Source of the DNA: JBFGCT01 sp041581055
Lineage (GTDB): Bacteria > Actinomycetota > Acidimicrobiia > Acidimicrobiales > Ilumatobacteraceae
Assembly: GCA_041581055.1 (NCBI GenBank)
Contig: JBFGCT010000129.1
Coordinates: 1-11,515, forward strand
Direction: 5' to 3'
DNA length: 11,515 nucleotides
The position numbers were made by a program, and so were the translations under genes. The first letter of the stretch is position 1, and the number at the start of each line of letters is the position of its first letter. A model generated the notes under the pieces. The model made no database searches. It was not told the origin of the DNA and worked only from the letters and a program-made list of their open reading frames with translations. Below are positions 5,699-11,515 of this stretch, one piece after another.

Positions 5699-6643
5699 CT
5701 ACGCGTTCGCCAGCGCCGCGGCGATCCGCTCGGCGTTGGTCCGCATCATCCCGCCGTAGGTGTCGGCGCCCGAGCCCGGCTCGCCGAGGCTGCCGCCGTA
5801 CAGCTCGACCACCGCGATGTCGCCGCCGACCTCGGTCGCCAGCGCCGCCGCCAGCCGATCCGAGTCGGTCGACTCGGTGAAGATCGCCGCGACGTCCGAT
5901 ACGCGGATCAGCTCGGCGAGTTCGACCAGGCCGGAAGCCGACGGCGACGCGTTCGTGCTGACCGACGGGATGACCGTGCCGACGACCTCGAACCCGTACC
6001 GATCGGCGAAGTAGGCGAACGAGTCGTGGTTGGTCACGAGGAGGCGGCGCTCGGCCGGGATCGACGCCAGCACCGACTCGATCTCGGCGTCCAGCGCCTC
6101 CAGCTCGGCAACAGACGCGTCGATCTTGTCGTCGATCACGGCTCGATCGATCGACGACACGGCCGCCAGCTCGTCGCCGAGCGCCCGCAGCGCGGCGACG
6201 ACCCGCGTCGGGTCCAGCCAGATGTGCGGGTCGGCGTGGCCCGATGCGGACTCGATCGCGTCGACGGCCGCGGACAGCTCGACGACCGGCGTGCCGGTCT
6301 CCGCGACGCGCTCGAGCACCGCCGTCATGCCGTCCTCCAGCCCGAGCCCGTTGACGACGACCAGGTCGGCGCCCGCCATCTGTTCGGCCTGGCGGGCGGA
6401 GGGGGCGAAGTCGTGCGGGTCCGCTCCGACCGGGATGATGACCTCGACGGCGGCGACGGCGCCGATTGCGGCGCTCACGATGTCGCCCCACACCGATGTG
6501 GTCACGACGATCGTCGGGGCGCCGCTCGGGTCGGCCCCGGCGGACGAGCCGGCGCCGTCGCGGGGTTCGTCCCCCCGGCACCCGGTCGAGGCGAGGAGGG
6601 CGACGACGACGGCGACCCCCACAGAACTGAGAATCCTTCTCAC
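5699..6643 (-). CDS. Zinc/manganese-type ABC transporter substrate-binding lipoprotein (ZnuA/TroA family)
   Basis: The 314-residue product begins VRRILSSVGVAVVVALLASTGC, so it is a lipoprotein anchored at Cys22, followed by a Gly/Ser/Asp linker and a cluster A-I metal-binding domain (about 43-314). Three metal-ligand histidines are visible in family context: His77 in GADPHDFAPS, His140 in HADPHIWLDP and His206 in TNHDSFAYFADRYGF. The usual fourth Asp in a late LDPL-type motif is absent; the segment reads ELYGGSLGEPGSGADTY, as in a subset of the family, so the fourth ligand is unclear. The long His-rich loop of ZnuA is also missing. Zinc is likely and manganese possible. The GTG at 6643 starts the signal peptide directly; the frame is open to 6697, but that extension is Arg/Pro-rich. 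No permease or ZnuC-like ATPase adjoins it. A Fur/Zur-like palindrome covers the start codon. Confidence 0.9.
   Translation of the reverse strand: MRRILSSVGVAVVVALLASTGCRGDEPRDGAGSSAGADPSGAPTIVVTTSVWGDIVSAAIGAVAAVEVIIPVGADPHDFAPSARQAEQMAGADLVVVNGLGLEDGMTAVLERVAETGTPVVELSAAVDAIESASGHADPHIWLDPTRVVAALRALGDELAAVSSIDRAVIDDKIDASVAELEALDAEIESVLASIPAERRLLVTNHDSFAYFADRYGFEVVGTVIPSVSTNASPSASGLVELAELIRVSDVAAIFTESTDSDRLAAALATEVGGDIAVVELYGGSLGEPGSGADTYGGMMRTNAERIAAALANA
6628..6642. promoter_or_regulatory. Candidate Zur (Fur-family) operator over the start of the metal-binding lipoprotein gene
   Basis: TGAGAATCCTTCTCA has perfect 6-bp inverted arms (TGAGAA/TTCTCA) and the 7-1-7 layout of Fur-family sites. 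It agrees with the remembered actinobacterial Zur pattern TGAAAATGATTTTCA at 11 of 15 positions. It covers the start codon of the minus-strand gene and the predicted transcription start, where a bound repressor would block initiation. Confidence 0.5.
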
Positions 6644-6651
6644 CGGGCAGG

Positions 6652-6657
6652 AGTGTA
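6652..6657 (-). promoter_or_regulatory. Candidate -10 element of the metal-binding lipoprotein gene
   Basis: TACACT on the minus strand ends 8 nt before the GTG at 6643; there is no Shine-Dalgarno. The transcript would start at or just before the start codon, inside the adjoining Zur-like palindrome region. Confidence 0.42.
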
Positions 6658-6734
6658 CGAGTCGGCGGCGGGTTCCAGGCCGTCGACCCGCTGGCAATCA
6701 CCGCCCGATCCCGGTTCTTCGCCCTGATCAGCAC

Positions 6735-6740
6735 TAGTGT
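6735..6740 (+). promoter_or_regulatory. Candidate -10 element of the DUF3499 gene
   Basis: TAGTGT ends 9 nt before the ATG at 6750, with no Shine-Dalgarno between. It is embedded in the 8-bp palindrome CACTAGTG (6732-6739), directly after another, CTGATCAG (6724-6731), so a regulator could also bind here. Confidence 0.38.
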
Positions 6741-6749
6741 CAGCCCGCG

Positions 6750-7406
6750 ATGGAGAGGCTGTGTGAACGACCCGGGTGCTCAGATCTGGCGTCGGTCTCG
6801 TACGGGATGAGAGCGTCCGACCTCGTGTTCTGGCTCGACTCGCTGGGCGACGACGACGACCGGTCACACGGCGTGCTCTGTCGCCGGCACGCCGACTCGA
6901 TGGTCGTGCCGAGCAACTGGACCCTCGATGACATCCGGGATCCCGACCTGCGTCTGTTCCGCCCGCCCGAGGCCGGCCCGCAGGAGGCGCCGCCGCGGCG
7001 CCGTTCGCCCCGTCGCGCCCCGGCCGACCAACTCGACCTCGGCATCGCGTCCGACGCCCCGGCCGCCGGCCGCTCCGAGGGCGAGCCCGACCCCGGCGCC
7101 GACACGGCGAACTCCGACACCGCGAACACGGACACAGCGGTCACCGACGCCGCGGTCACCGACGCCGCGAACACGGACGCCGCGGTCACCGACGCCGCGG
7201 TCACCGACGCCGCGGTCACCGACACCGGTGCGTCGAATGGGGTCCCCGCCGAAGCCGGGATTCCGGTCGCCGGCGCCGTCGACGCGGCACCCGATCCGTG
7301 GACCCCGGCGTTCGACAACGCCGACGACCTCGACGGCCTCCTCGCCGCCCGCAGCCCGCTCCTCGCGCGCGCCTTCCGCGGGGCCGACCGCCCGCGGCCC
7401 TCCTGA
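6750..7406 (+). CDS. DUF3499 family zinc-ribbon protein with pentapeptide-repeat tail
   Basis: The first 65 residues match the actinobacterial DUF3499 family: CERPGC (Cys5, Cys10) and LCRRHAD (Cys44, His47) form a probable zinc ribbon, followed by the typical VVPSNWTLDDIRD segment. The family is small, widely conserved in Actinobacteria and of unknown function; a structural or nucleic-acid-binding role is only a guess. The 218-residue length is well above the conserved domain. A basic, proline-rich linker (75-90) leads to nine degenerate pentapeptides of the type A-V/N-T-D-A (about 117-159), then a disordered tail ending in a short helix-like DDLDGLLAARSPLLARAFRG. The ATG at 6750 starts directly before the first Cys and has a -10-like hexamer 9 nt upstream instead of a ribosome binding site. 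It diverges from the metal-binding lipoprotein gene and is followed after 6 bp by the SRPBCC gene, probably one operon. Confidence 0.86.
   Translation: MERLCERPGCSDLASVSYGMRASDLVFWLDSLGDDDDRSHGVLCRRHADSMVVPSNWTLDDIRDPDLRLFRPPEAGPQEAPPRRRSPRRAPADQLDLGIASDAPAAGRSEGEPDPGADTANSDTANTDTAVTDAAVTDAANTDAAVTDAAVTDAAVTDTGASNGVPAEAGIPVAGAVDAAPDPWTPAFDNADDLDGLLAARSPLLARAFRGADRPRPS
7098..7229 (+). repeat. In-frame 15-bp minisatellite in the DUF3499 gene
   Basis: About nine 15-bp units, consensus GCGGTCACCGACGCC with GCGAACACGGACGCC variants, encode A-V/N-T-D-A/T pentapeptides. The central units are nearly identical, so copy number can change by slippage without breaking the frame. The same DNA read on the minus strand gives a spurious SVTAA-repeat frame. 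Confidence 0.85.
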
Positions 7407-7412
7407 TCGTCG

Positions 7413-7865
7413 GTGGAGATCGAACGCCGCCTGGTCGCGCGATGCGCTGCGGCCGAGCTGTTCCCCTACGTCGACGACCTCGCCCGCTACCCCGAGTGGA
7501 TGGCCCTGGTCCACGACGTCGAGGAGGCCGACGCGATGCCGGGGGAGGCGGCGGCCTGGGACGTCGAGCTGCGAGCCCAGGTCGGGCCGGTGGCGCGGTC
7601 GAAGCGCCTCCGGATGGTGCGCACCCGCCACGAGGTGCCGACCTCGGCGGTCTTCGAGCGGGCCGAGGTCGACGGTCGGACGCACGCGCCGTGGCTGCTT
7701 CGTGCCGACCTGGCGCCGGTAACGGCGGGCACCGAGCTGACGATGACGCTGCGGTACGGCGGGCGGCTCTGGACCGGCGCCGTCCTGGAGCGGGTGCTCG
7801 ACGACCAGGTCCGGCGGGGCAGCGAGCGGCTGCTCGAACTCGTCAGCGACTCGCCCACGCGGTGA
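7413..7865 (+). CDS. SRPBCC (polyketide cyclase/START-like) family protein
   Basis: The 150-residue cytoplasmic protein has the features of the SRPBCC fold. The N-terminal strand IERRLVARC is followed by the helix pair AAELFPYVDDLARYPEWMALVHDVEEAD, the characteristic LFPYVxDxxxYPEW motif. A run of beta strands (WDVELRAQVG, KRLRMVRTRHEV, SAVFERAEVDG, AELTMTLRYGG-like) and a C-terminal helix (GAVLERVLDDQVRRGSERLLELV) close the ligand pocket. Such proteins bind hydrophobic ligands; none can be named here. The start is the GTG at 7413, 6 bp after the DUF3499 stop, without a clear Shine-Dalgarno, so it probably depends on translation of the upstream gene. Its last 19 codons plus stop lie in the first copy of a perfect 68-bp tandem duplication, and the same stop recurs at 7933; the protein itself is unaffected. 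Confidence 0.82.
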   Translation: MEIERRLVARCAAAELFPYVDDLARYPEWMALVHDVEEADAMPGEAAAWDVELRAQVGPVARSKRLRMVRTRHEVPTSAVFERAEVDGRTHAPWLLRADLAPVTAGTELTMTLRYGGRLWTGAVLERVLDDQVRRGSERLLELVSDSPTR

Positions 7866-7952
7866 ACCGCCCGTCGGTCCGGCGGGGCAGCGAGCGGCTG
7901 CTCGAACTCGTCAGCGACTCGCCCACGCGGTGAACCGCCCGTCGGTCCGGCG
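7808..7952. repeat. Perfect 68-bp tandem duplication with 9-bp junction homology
   Basis: Positions 7808-7875 and 7876-7943 are identical over all 68 bp. The first 9 bp of the unit, GGTCCGGCG, occur a third time at 7944-7952, so the original single copy was flanked by a 9-bp direct repeat, typical of slippage or unequal exchange. The unit holds the 3' ends of the SRPBCC gene (plus) and the ABC ATPase gene (minus). Confidence 0.97.
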
Positions 7953-8711
7953 CTCGACGCGCAGCGCGAGGCCGAAGCAGTCGCTCAGCGCGTCGGCCGT
8001 CAGCACGGCGTCGAGCGTGCCGACGGCGATCGCCTCCCCGTCGCGTAGCAACAGCGCGTGGGTCATCGACGGCGGGATCTCGTCGACGTGGTGGGTGACC
8101 ATCACCATCGCCGGCGCGGCGGGGTCGGCCGCCAGCCCGTCGAGGGTGATCACCAATTGCTCGCGGCCGCCGAGGTCGAGGCGGGCGGCCGGCTCGTCGA
8201 GCAGGACGACCGCCGGCTCGTTCATCAGCGTCCGGGCCAGCAACACCCGCTGCTGTTCGCCCGACGACAGCGACCCGAACGTCCGCTCGGAGAACCGCTC
8301 GACGCCGAGCGCGGCGAGGCACGCCGCGGCCCGCGCCTCGTCCTCGTCGGTGTAGCGGTGCCACCACGGCTCGAGGGCCGCGTAGCGCGCCGTCTTGACG
8401 ACGTCGGCCGCGCTGAGCCCGGGCCGGAGCTGGTCGGCGAGCGCGGCCGACGCGTACCCGACGCGTCGGCGCAGCGTCCGCACGTCGGTCCGTCCGAGCC
8501 GCTCGCCGAGGATCTCGACCGTGCCGCTCGTCGGGTGGTCGTACATCGCCATCGTCCGCAGCAGCGTGGTCTTGCCCGAGCCGTTGGCGCCGAGCACCAC
8601 CCACCGGTCGGCGGGCTCAACCCGGAGGCTGATCGTGCCGATGATGCAATGTCCGCCCCGTTGTACGCGTACGTCGTGCAACTCGATCGCCGCTGGTGTT
8701 CCGTCCGTCAT
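7911..8711 (-). CDS. ABC transporter ATP-binding protein (YlmA/iron-type)
   Basis: This 266-residue cytoplasmic ATPase has one nucleotide-binding domain with every motif intact: Walker A GANGSGKTT (41-49), signature LSSGEQQR (148-155), Walker B VVLLDEPA (168-175), D-loop ARLDL and the H-loop histidine in MVTHHVDEI (206-207). The ASAALADQLRPGLSAADVV segment after the Q-loop region and the THHVDEIP ending resemble the YlmA/ModF group of stand-alone ATPases annotated as iron-type. No permease or binding protein gene adjoins it, so its partner, if any, is elsewhere. The ATG at 8711 follows GGGGA 5 nt upstream; the frame runs open to 9236, but that part is antisense to the peptidase gene. It diverges from the peptidase gene across 70 bp. 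Its stop lies in the second copy of the 68-bp duplication. Confidence 0.9.
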   Translation of the reverse strand: MTDGTPAAIELHDVRVQRGGHCIIGTISLRVEPADRWVVLGANGSGKTTLLRTMAMYDHPTSGTVEILGERLGRTDVRTLRRRVGYASAALADQLRPGLSAADVVKTARYAALEPWWHRYTDEDEARAAACLAALGVERFSERTFGSLSSGEQQRVLLARTLMNEPAVVLLDEPAARLDLGGREQLVITLDGLAADPAAPAMVMVTHHVDEIPPSMTHALLLRDGEAIAVGTLDAVLTADALSDCFGLALRVERRTDGRFTAWASR

Positions 8712-8765
8712 GAAGTCCCCATCGAGAGCCCGACCAGTTGACCGTAACGAAAATGCGATGACAAC

Positions 8766-8771
8766 TAGACT
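8766..8771 (+). promoter_or_regulatory. Candidate -10 element of the M23 peptidase gene
   Basis: TAGACT ends 10 nt before the ATG at 8782. A TTGACC at 8738-8743 resembles a -35 but the 22-nt spacing is too long. If TAGACT is the -10, the in-frame ATG at 8758 lies upstream of the transcript and cannot be the start. Confidence 0.38.
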
Positions 8772-8781
8772 GCCGAACCGA

Positions 8782-10143
8782 ATGCGGACCATGCCTGCCA
8801 GCGGCCTCCTCGCGCGTTCGCCCACCCGTCGTGGGCGGCGGCTGCGCTCGGTCGTTTCGAGCCTGCTGGTCGTCCTCGTCGCCGCCGCGGTCGTGCCGAA
8901 CATGGCGGGCGCGCAGACGAGCGACGAGGCGGCCAAGAACGCCGCCCGCGAGATCCAACAGGCTCGCGACCGGGCCAACGCCGCGGCGGCCGCGTTCTTC
9001 GCCGCGCAGTCCGATCTGGAGCTGTTGCAGGACGACGCCCACCGGCTGGGGCTCGAGGCCGAGCAACTCCAGCAGGTCGTCGAGGGGCTCCGCCGCGACG
9101 TCGAGGGGATCGCGCTCGCCCGCTTCGTCAGCAGCGGCAGCTCGGGTATCCCGTTGTTGACCGGGATCCAGGCGCCGCAAGACCAGGTCCAGGCCGAGAT
9201 CTTCTTCGACGTGATGTCGAACACGGGCACCGACACGCTCGACCGCTACGACCTCGCGCAGAAGGATCTCGCCGCCAAGCGCGTCGAGCTCGACGACCGG
9301 CGCACCGAGATCGAGGAGGCTCAGCTGAAGTTCTCCACGTTGCAGGAGTTGGCCAACGCCGAGGTCGCCCGCCTCCGGGAGATCGAGGCCGACCGGCTGC
9401 AAGACGAGGCCGTCCAGAAAGCGCTCGAGGCCGAGATCGCCGCCGAGCGGGCACGGATCGAGGAGACGCTGCGGCGCGAGGCCGAGGCCGCCGCCCGCGC
9501 CCTGCCCAACCCCGGCTTGGAGATCCCCGTGACCGTGGCGACGACGACGACCGTGCCGGTGCCGATCACGACGCCCGACGGTTCGATCGTGGTGCCCGAC
9601 GTCCCGCCCGAGACGATCCCGACGACGACGTCGCCGCCGGTCGAGACGCTGCCGACCAACTCCGGCGCGTCCGGCGGAACGAGCGGCGGGCGGACCGGCA
9701 CCGGCGGAAGCGGGAGCCAACCGACCCCGATCGTCTTCGGCGGCGGGGGATACGTCGACGGGATCATCTGCCCGATGAACGGCTCGGCGTACGGCGACAC
9801 CTGGGGCGCGCCGCGTTCGGGCGGCCGGCGTCACGAGGGCGTCGACATGCTGGCGCCGACCGGCACGCCGATCTACGCGGTCACCAACGGCAACGTCACG
9901 TTCAAGCAGAACCGGCTCGGCGGGAACGCCGTGTCGTTGACCGGCGACAACGGGACCCGGTACTACTACGCCCACCTCTCGAGCTACGAGGGGGTCAGCC
10001 GGCGGGTCGTGCAGGGCGAGGTCATCGGCTACAACGGCGACACCGGCAACGCGACCGGCGTGCCGCACCTGCACTTCGAGATCCACCCCGGTGGCGGTCT
10101 GGCGGTCAACCCGACCCCGTCGGTCCGCGCCGCCGGTTGCTGA
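8782..10143 (+). CDS. Exported M23 (LytM-type) peptidoglycan endopeptidase with coiled-coil region
   Basis: The 453-residue product has a long basic N-region (RRGRRLRS), a hydrophobic core (VVSSLLVVLVAAAVV) and a likely signal peptidase cleavage after AGA (about residue 44). A mature coiled-coil region rich in Ala, Glu, Arg and Gln follows (about 45-250), then a Thr/Pro/Gly/Ser linker (about 250-320). The C-terminal LytM domain (about 330-450) has HEGVD (His351, Asp355), HLS (His398) and HLHFE (His429, His431), the complete zinc and catalytic set, so it should be an active glycyl or peptide-crosslink hydrolase acting on the cell wall. The EnvC-like layout of coiled coil plus LytM suggests control by a division or envelope partner, but none is encoded here. 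ATGs at 8758, 8782 and 8791 are in frame; 8782 is chosen because of the -10-like TAGACT at 8766. Confidence 0.92.
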   Translation: MRTMPASGLLARSPTRRGRRLRSVVSSLLVVLVAAAVVPNMAGAQTSDEAAKNAAREIQQARDRANAAAAAFFAAQSDLELLQDDAHRLGLEAEQLQQVVEGLRRDVEGIALARFVSSGSSGIPLLTGIQAPQDQVQAEIFFDVMSNTGTDTLDRYDLAQKDLAAKRVELDDRRTEIEEAQLKFSTLQELANAEVARLREIEADRLQDEAVQKALEAEIAAERARIEETLRREAEAAARALPNPGLEIPVTVATTTTVPVPITTPDGSIVVPDVPPETIPTTTSPPVETLPTNSGASGGTSGGRTGTGGSGSQPTPIVFGGGGYVDGIICPMNGSAYGDTWGAPRSGGRRHEGVDMLAPTGTPIYAVTNGNVTFKQNRLGGNAVSLTGDNGTRYYYAHLSSYEGVSRRVVQGEVIGYNGDTGNATGVPHLHFEIHPGGGLAVNPTPSVRAAGC

Positions 10144-10162
10144 CCGTCCCCGCCCGATCTGC

Positions 10163-10168
10163 GATCCT
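10163..10168 (+). promoter_or_regulatory. Weak candidate -10 element of the phosphotransferase gene
   Basis: GATCCT ends 6 nt before the GTG at 10175, the same spacing as at mtnA. It keeps the A2 and T6 positions of a -10 hexamer but lacks the first T. Only 31 bp separate this gene from the peptidase gene, so readthrough is an alternative. Confidence 0.25.
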
Positions 10169-10174
10169 CGCGGT

Positions 10175-11113
10175 GTGCCGGCCGCATCCGAGCTTTCGAC
10201 GACGCTGGCCGACGCGCTCGGCGGGGCGAGCATCGGCGAGCTGGTGCCGCTGTCGGGCGGCGCGTCCCGCGACACGTGGCGCTTCACTGCGGACGGACGC
10301 CCGCTGGTCGCGCAGCTCCAGCGGCCCGGCGACGAGCGCGACATGCTGGCCGAGGCCGAGGTCGTGCGGGCGGCGGGGCGGGGCGGCGTGCCCGCGCCCC
10401 GGTTGGTCGACGCCCGCCGGGGGCCGGACGGCACAACGCTGATGATCCTCGAGGCGGTCGAGGGGGAGACGATCGCCCGCAAGATCCAACGCGACGAGGC
10501 CTACGCGGCGGCGCGGCAACGGCTGGTCGGCGACTTCGGCGCGGCGCTGGCGCGGATCCACGCGCTCGACCCGGCATCGACGCCGGGGCTGGAGACCCCG
10601 GACCAGATCGAGTTCTACACCGACGTGCTCGACACGCACGGGCAGCCGCATCCCGTGCTCGAGCTGGCCAGGAGATGGTTGCTCGGCAACCGGCCCGAGT
10701 CGGGCCGGACGGCGGTCGTCCACGGCGACTTCCGACTCGGGAACATGATCGTCGGCCCCGACGGGCTGCGGGCGGTGATCGATTGGGAGCTCGCCCACCT
10801 CGGCGACCCGATGGAGGACCTCGGGTGGCTGTGCGTCAAGGCGTGGCGCTTCGGCGGCGCGCCGTCGGTCGCCGGTCTCGGCGAGTACGACGAGCTGTTC
10901 GCCGCCTACGAGTCGGCGGGCGGGGCGCCCGTCGACGGCGAGGTGGTGCGCTGGTGGGAGGTGCTCGGCACGTGGAAGTGGGCGATCATGTGCGTCGTGC
11001 AGGCGAACGCGCATCTGTCCGGCGCCGTCCGCAGCCACGAGCTGGCGGCGATCGGCCGCCGGGTCTGCGAGAACGAGCACGATCTGTTCCTCGCCCTCGA
11101 AGGTCGTTGGTGA
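10175..11113 (+). CDS. Phosphotransferase family protein (APH/ACAD10-type kinase fold)
   Basis: The 312-residue protein has the aminoglycoside-phosphotransferase fold (PF01636 type). The N-lobe runs from LVPLSGGASRDTWRF, with its glycine-rich loop, to LMILEAVEGETI. The catalytic loop is VVHGDFRLGN (His183, Asp185, Asn190) and the metal-binding motif is VIDWELAHLGDP (Asp203), both intact. This subgroup, with DWELAHLGDPMEDLGWLCVKAWRFG, usually sits near acyl-CoA dehydrogenase genes in actinobacteria and resembles the kinase domain of ACAD10/11, so a role in hydroxy-acid or acyl-CoA catabolism is more likely than antibiotic resistance. The GTG at 10175 begins just before the conserved fold; the frame is open back to 10091, inside the peptidase gene. 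The next gene starts 1 bp after its stop, indicating a tight two-gene operon. Confidence 0.88.
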   Translation: MPAASELSTTLADALGGASIGELVPLSGGASRDTWRFTADGRPLVAQLQRPGDERDMLAEAEVVRAAGRGGVPAPRLVDARRGPDGTTLMILEAVEGETIARKIQRDEAYAAARQRLVGDFGAALARIHALDPASTPGLETPDQIEFYTDVLDTHGQPHPVLELARRWLLGNRPESGRTAVVHGDFRLGNMIVGPDGLRAVIDWELAHLGDPMEDLGWLCVKAWRFGGAPSVAGLGEYDELFAAYESAGGAPVDGEVVRWWEVLGTWKWAIMCVVQANAHLSGAVRSHELAAIGRRVCENEHDLFLALEGRW

Positions 11114-11114
11114 G

Positions 11115-11453
11115 ATGGCCGAGCCGCACGACGCGCCGAGTGCCGGGCAACTGATCGAGGCGGTCCGCGAGTGGCTCGAACGCGACGTCGTGCCGGCGAC
11201 CGAGGGCCGGTTGCGATTCCACGCGCGGGTGGCGGTCAACGTGCTCGGGATGGTCGAGCGCGAGATCGAGCTCGGCCCGGCGCACGCCGAGGCGCACCGG
11301 GCCCGGCTCGCCCGCCTGGGCGTCGCCGACGACACCGAGCTGGCGGCCGCGATCCGGCGGGGCGACTTCGACGACCGCGCCCCCGAGCTGCGCGACCTGC
11401 TTCGGGAGGCCACCGCCGACAAACTCGCCGTGGCCAACCCCCGCTACCCCTGA
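11115..11453 (+). CDS. DUF6285 family protein
   Basis: The 112-residue product matches DUF6285: an N-terminal HDAPSAGQLIEAVREWLERDV helix, then RLRFHARVAVNVLGMVEREIELGP, and a conserved C-terminal DKLAVANPRYP. It is a small all-helical cytoplasmic protein of unknown function. The family is typically encoded next to the phosphotransferase family found upstream, often with an acyl-CoA dehydrogenase, and probably works with that kinase. The ATG at 11115 lies 1 bp after the kinase stop, so translation is likely coupled. An acyl-CoA dehydrogenase gene may lie nearby outside the window. Confidence 0.88.
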   Translation: MAEPHDAPSAGQLIEAVREWLERDVVPATEGRLRFHARVAVNVLGMVEREIELGPAHAEAHRARLARLGVADDTELAAAIRRGDFDDRAPELRDLLREATADKLAVANPRYP

Positions 11454-11456
11454 CGC

Positions 11457-11503
11457 TTGCGTCGCGATTTGTGAGCGCCCGGCGCGCCGATTTCGCGACG
11501 CAA
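11457..11503. repeat. Long palindrome after the phosphotransferase-DUF6285 operon (terminator or REP-like element)
   Basis: TTGCGTCGCGA (11457-11467) and TCGCGACGCAA (11493-11503) are perfect 11-bp inverted arms around a 25-nt loop. The loop itself contains the dyad GCGCC-C-GGCGC (11475-11485), so a cruciform or branched hairpin could form. It begins 4 nt after the DUF6285 stop. No U-tract follows, so it is either a non-canonical terminator or a copy of an interspersed palindromic element; copy number in the genome would decide. Confidence 0.6.
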
Positions 11504-11515
11504 ACGGGAGGGACG

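Noticed and set aside
6740..7318. Minus-strand frame with SVTAA/SVFAA repeats resembling a repetitive surface protein
   Set aside because: It is the antisense reading of the DUF3499 minisatellite; the plus-strand frame has a conserved zinc-ribbon domain.
7298..7933. Plus-strand 211-residue frame ending in the second repeat copy
   Set aside because: It is out of frame with the SRPBCC gene and Arg/Pro/Gly-rich; it only picks up the SRPBCC C-terminus because the 68-bp duplication shifts the frame.
7808..7952. CRISPR array or integration-site interpretation of the direct repeat
   Set aside because: There are only two full copies with no spacers, and the copies are back-to-back coding 3' ends; a simple tandem duplication explains it.
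8712..9236. Upstream extension of the ABC ATPase frame
   Set aside because: It is antisense to the M23 peptidase coiled coil; the ATPase domain begins just after 8711.
10175..11113. Aminoglycoside resistance gene
   Set aside because: The fold is APH-like, but the DWELAHLGDPMEDLGW signature and the DUF6285 neighbour point to the ACAD10-type metabolic kinase group.

Overview
The window looks like chromosomal DNA of a high-GC actinobacterium, most likely a member of the Acidimicrobiia (Ilumatobacter-like). The evidence is strong G/C bias at third codon positions, frequent GTG starts, actinobacterial families (an LppM-like lipoprotein, DUF3499, DUF6285 beside an APH-type kinase) and Thr/Pro-rich linkers in exported proteins. 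The class assignment is inference from gene style, not from a marker gene.

Layout. Positions 1-970 are compositionally different and sparsely coding. They hold a probable gene start running off the left edge (minus), a 37-residue six-cysteine peptide gene (395-508) and an unrecognised 117-residue gene (614-967). Both small genes have strong Shine-Dalgarno sequences, unlike most genes to the right. From 986 the sequence is dense, ordinary-looking chromosome: an LppM-like lipoprotein (986-1855, minus) and a beta-propeller lipoprotein (1970-3328, minus). Diverging from the propeller gene is a two-gene operon, mtnA plus a class II aldolase (3434-5090, plus), consistent with salvage of 5'-methylthioadenosine/5'-deoxyadenosine carbon through the DHAP shunt. 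Next come a DUF1353 gene and a zinc/manganese-type ABC substrate-binding lipoprotein on the minus strand (5176-6643). Diverging from the latter are a DUF3499 zinc-ribbon protein with a pentapeptide minisatellite and an SRPBCC protein (6750-7865). A YlmA-type ABC ATPase (7911-8711, minus) converges on the SRPBCC gene and diverges from an exported M23 endopeptidase (8782-10143). The window ends with a phosphotransferase-DUF6285 pair (10175-11453) and a long palindrome.

No complete novel defence or mobile system is visible. The most interesting signals are: (1) a perfect 68-bp tandem duplication covering the 3' ends of two convergent genes, which appears to have separated genes that previously overlapped; (2) a Fur/Zur-type 15-bp palindrome lying on the start codon of the metal-binding lipoprotein gene; (3) a repeated promoter layout in which a TANNNT-like -10 hexamer ends 6-10 nt before the start codon and no Shine-Dalgarno is present, implying leaderless mRNAs for up to seven genes; (4) the mtnA-aldolase DHAP-shunt pair; and (5) the cysteine-rich micro-ORF with its orphan neighbour at the left end.
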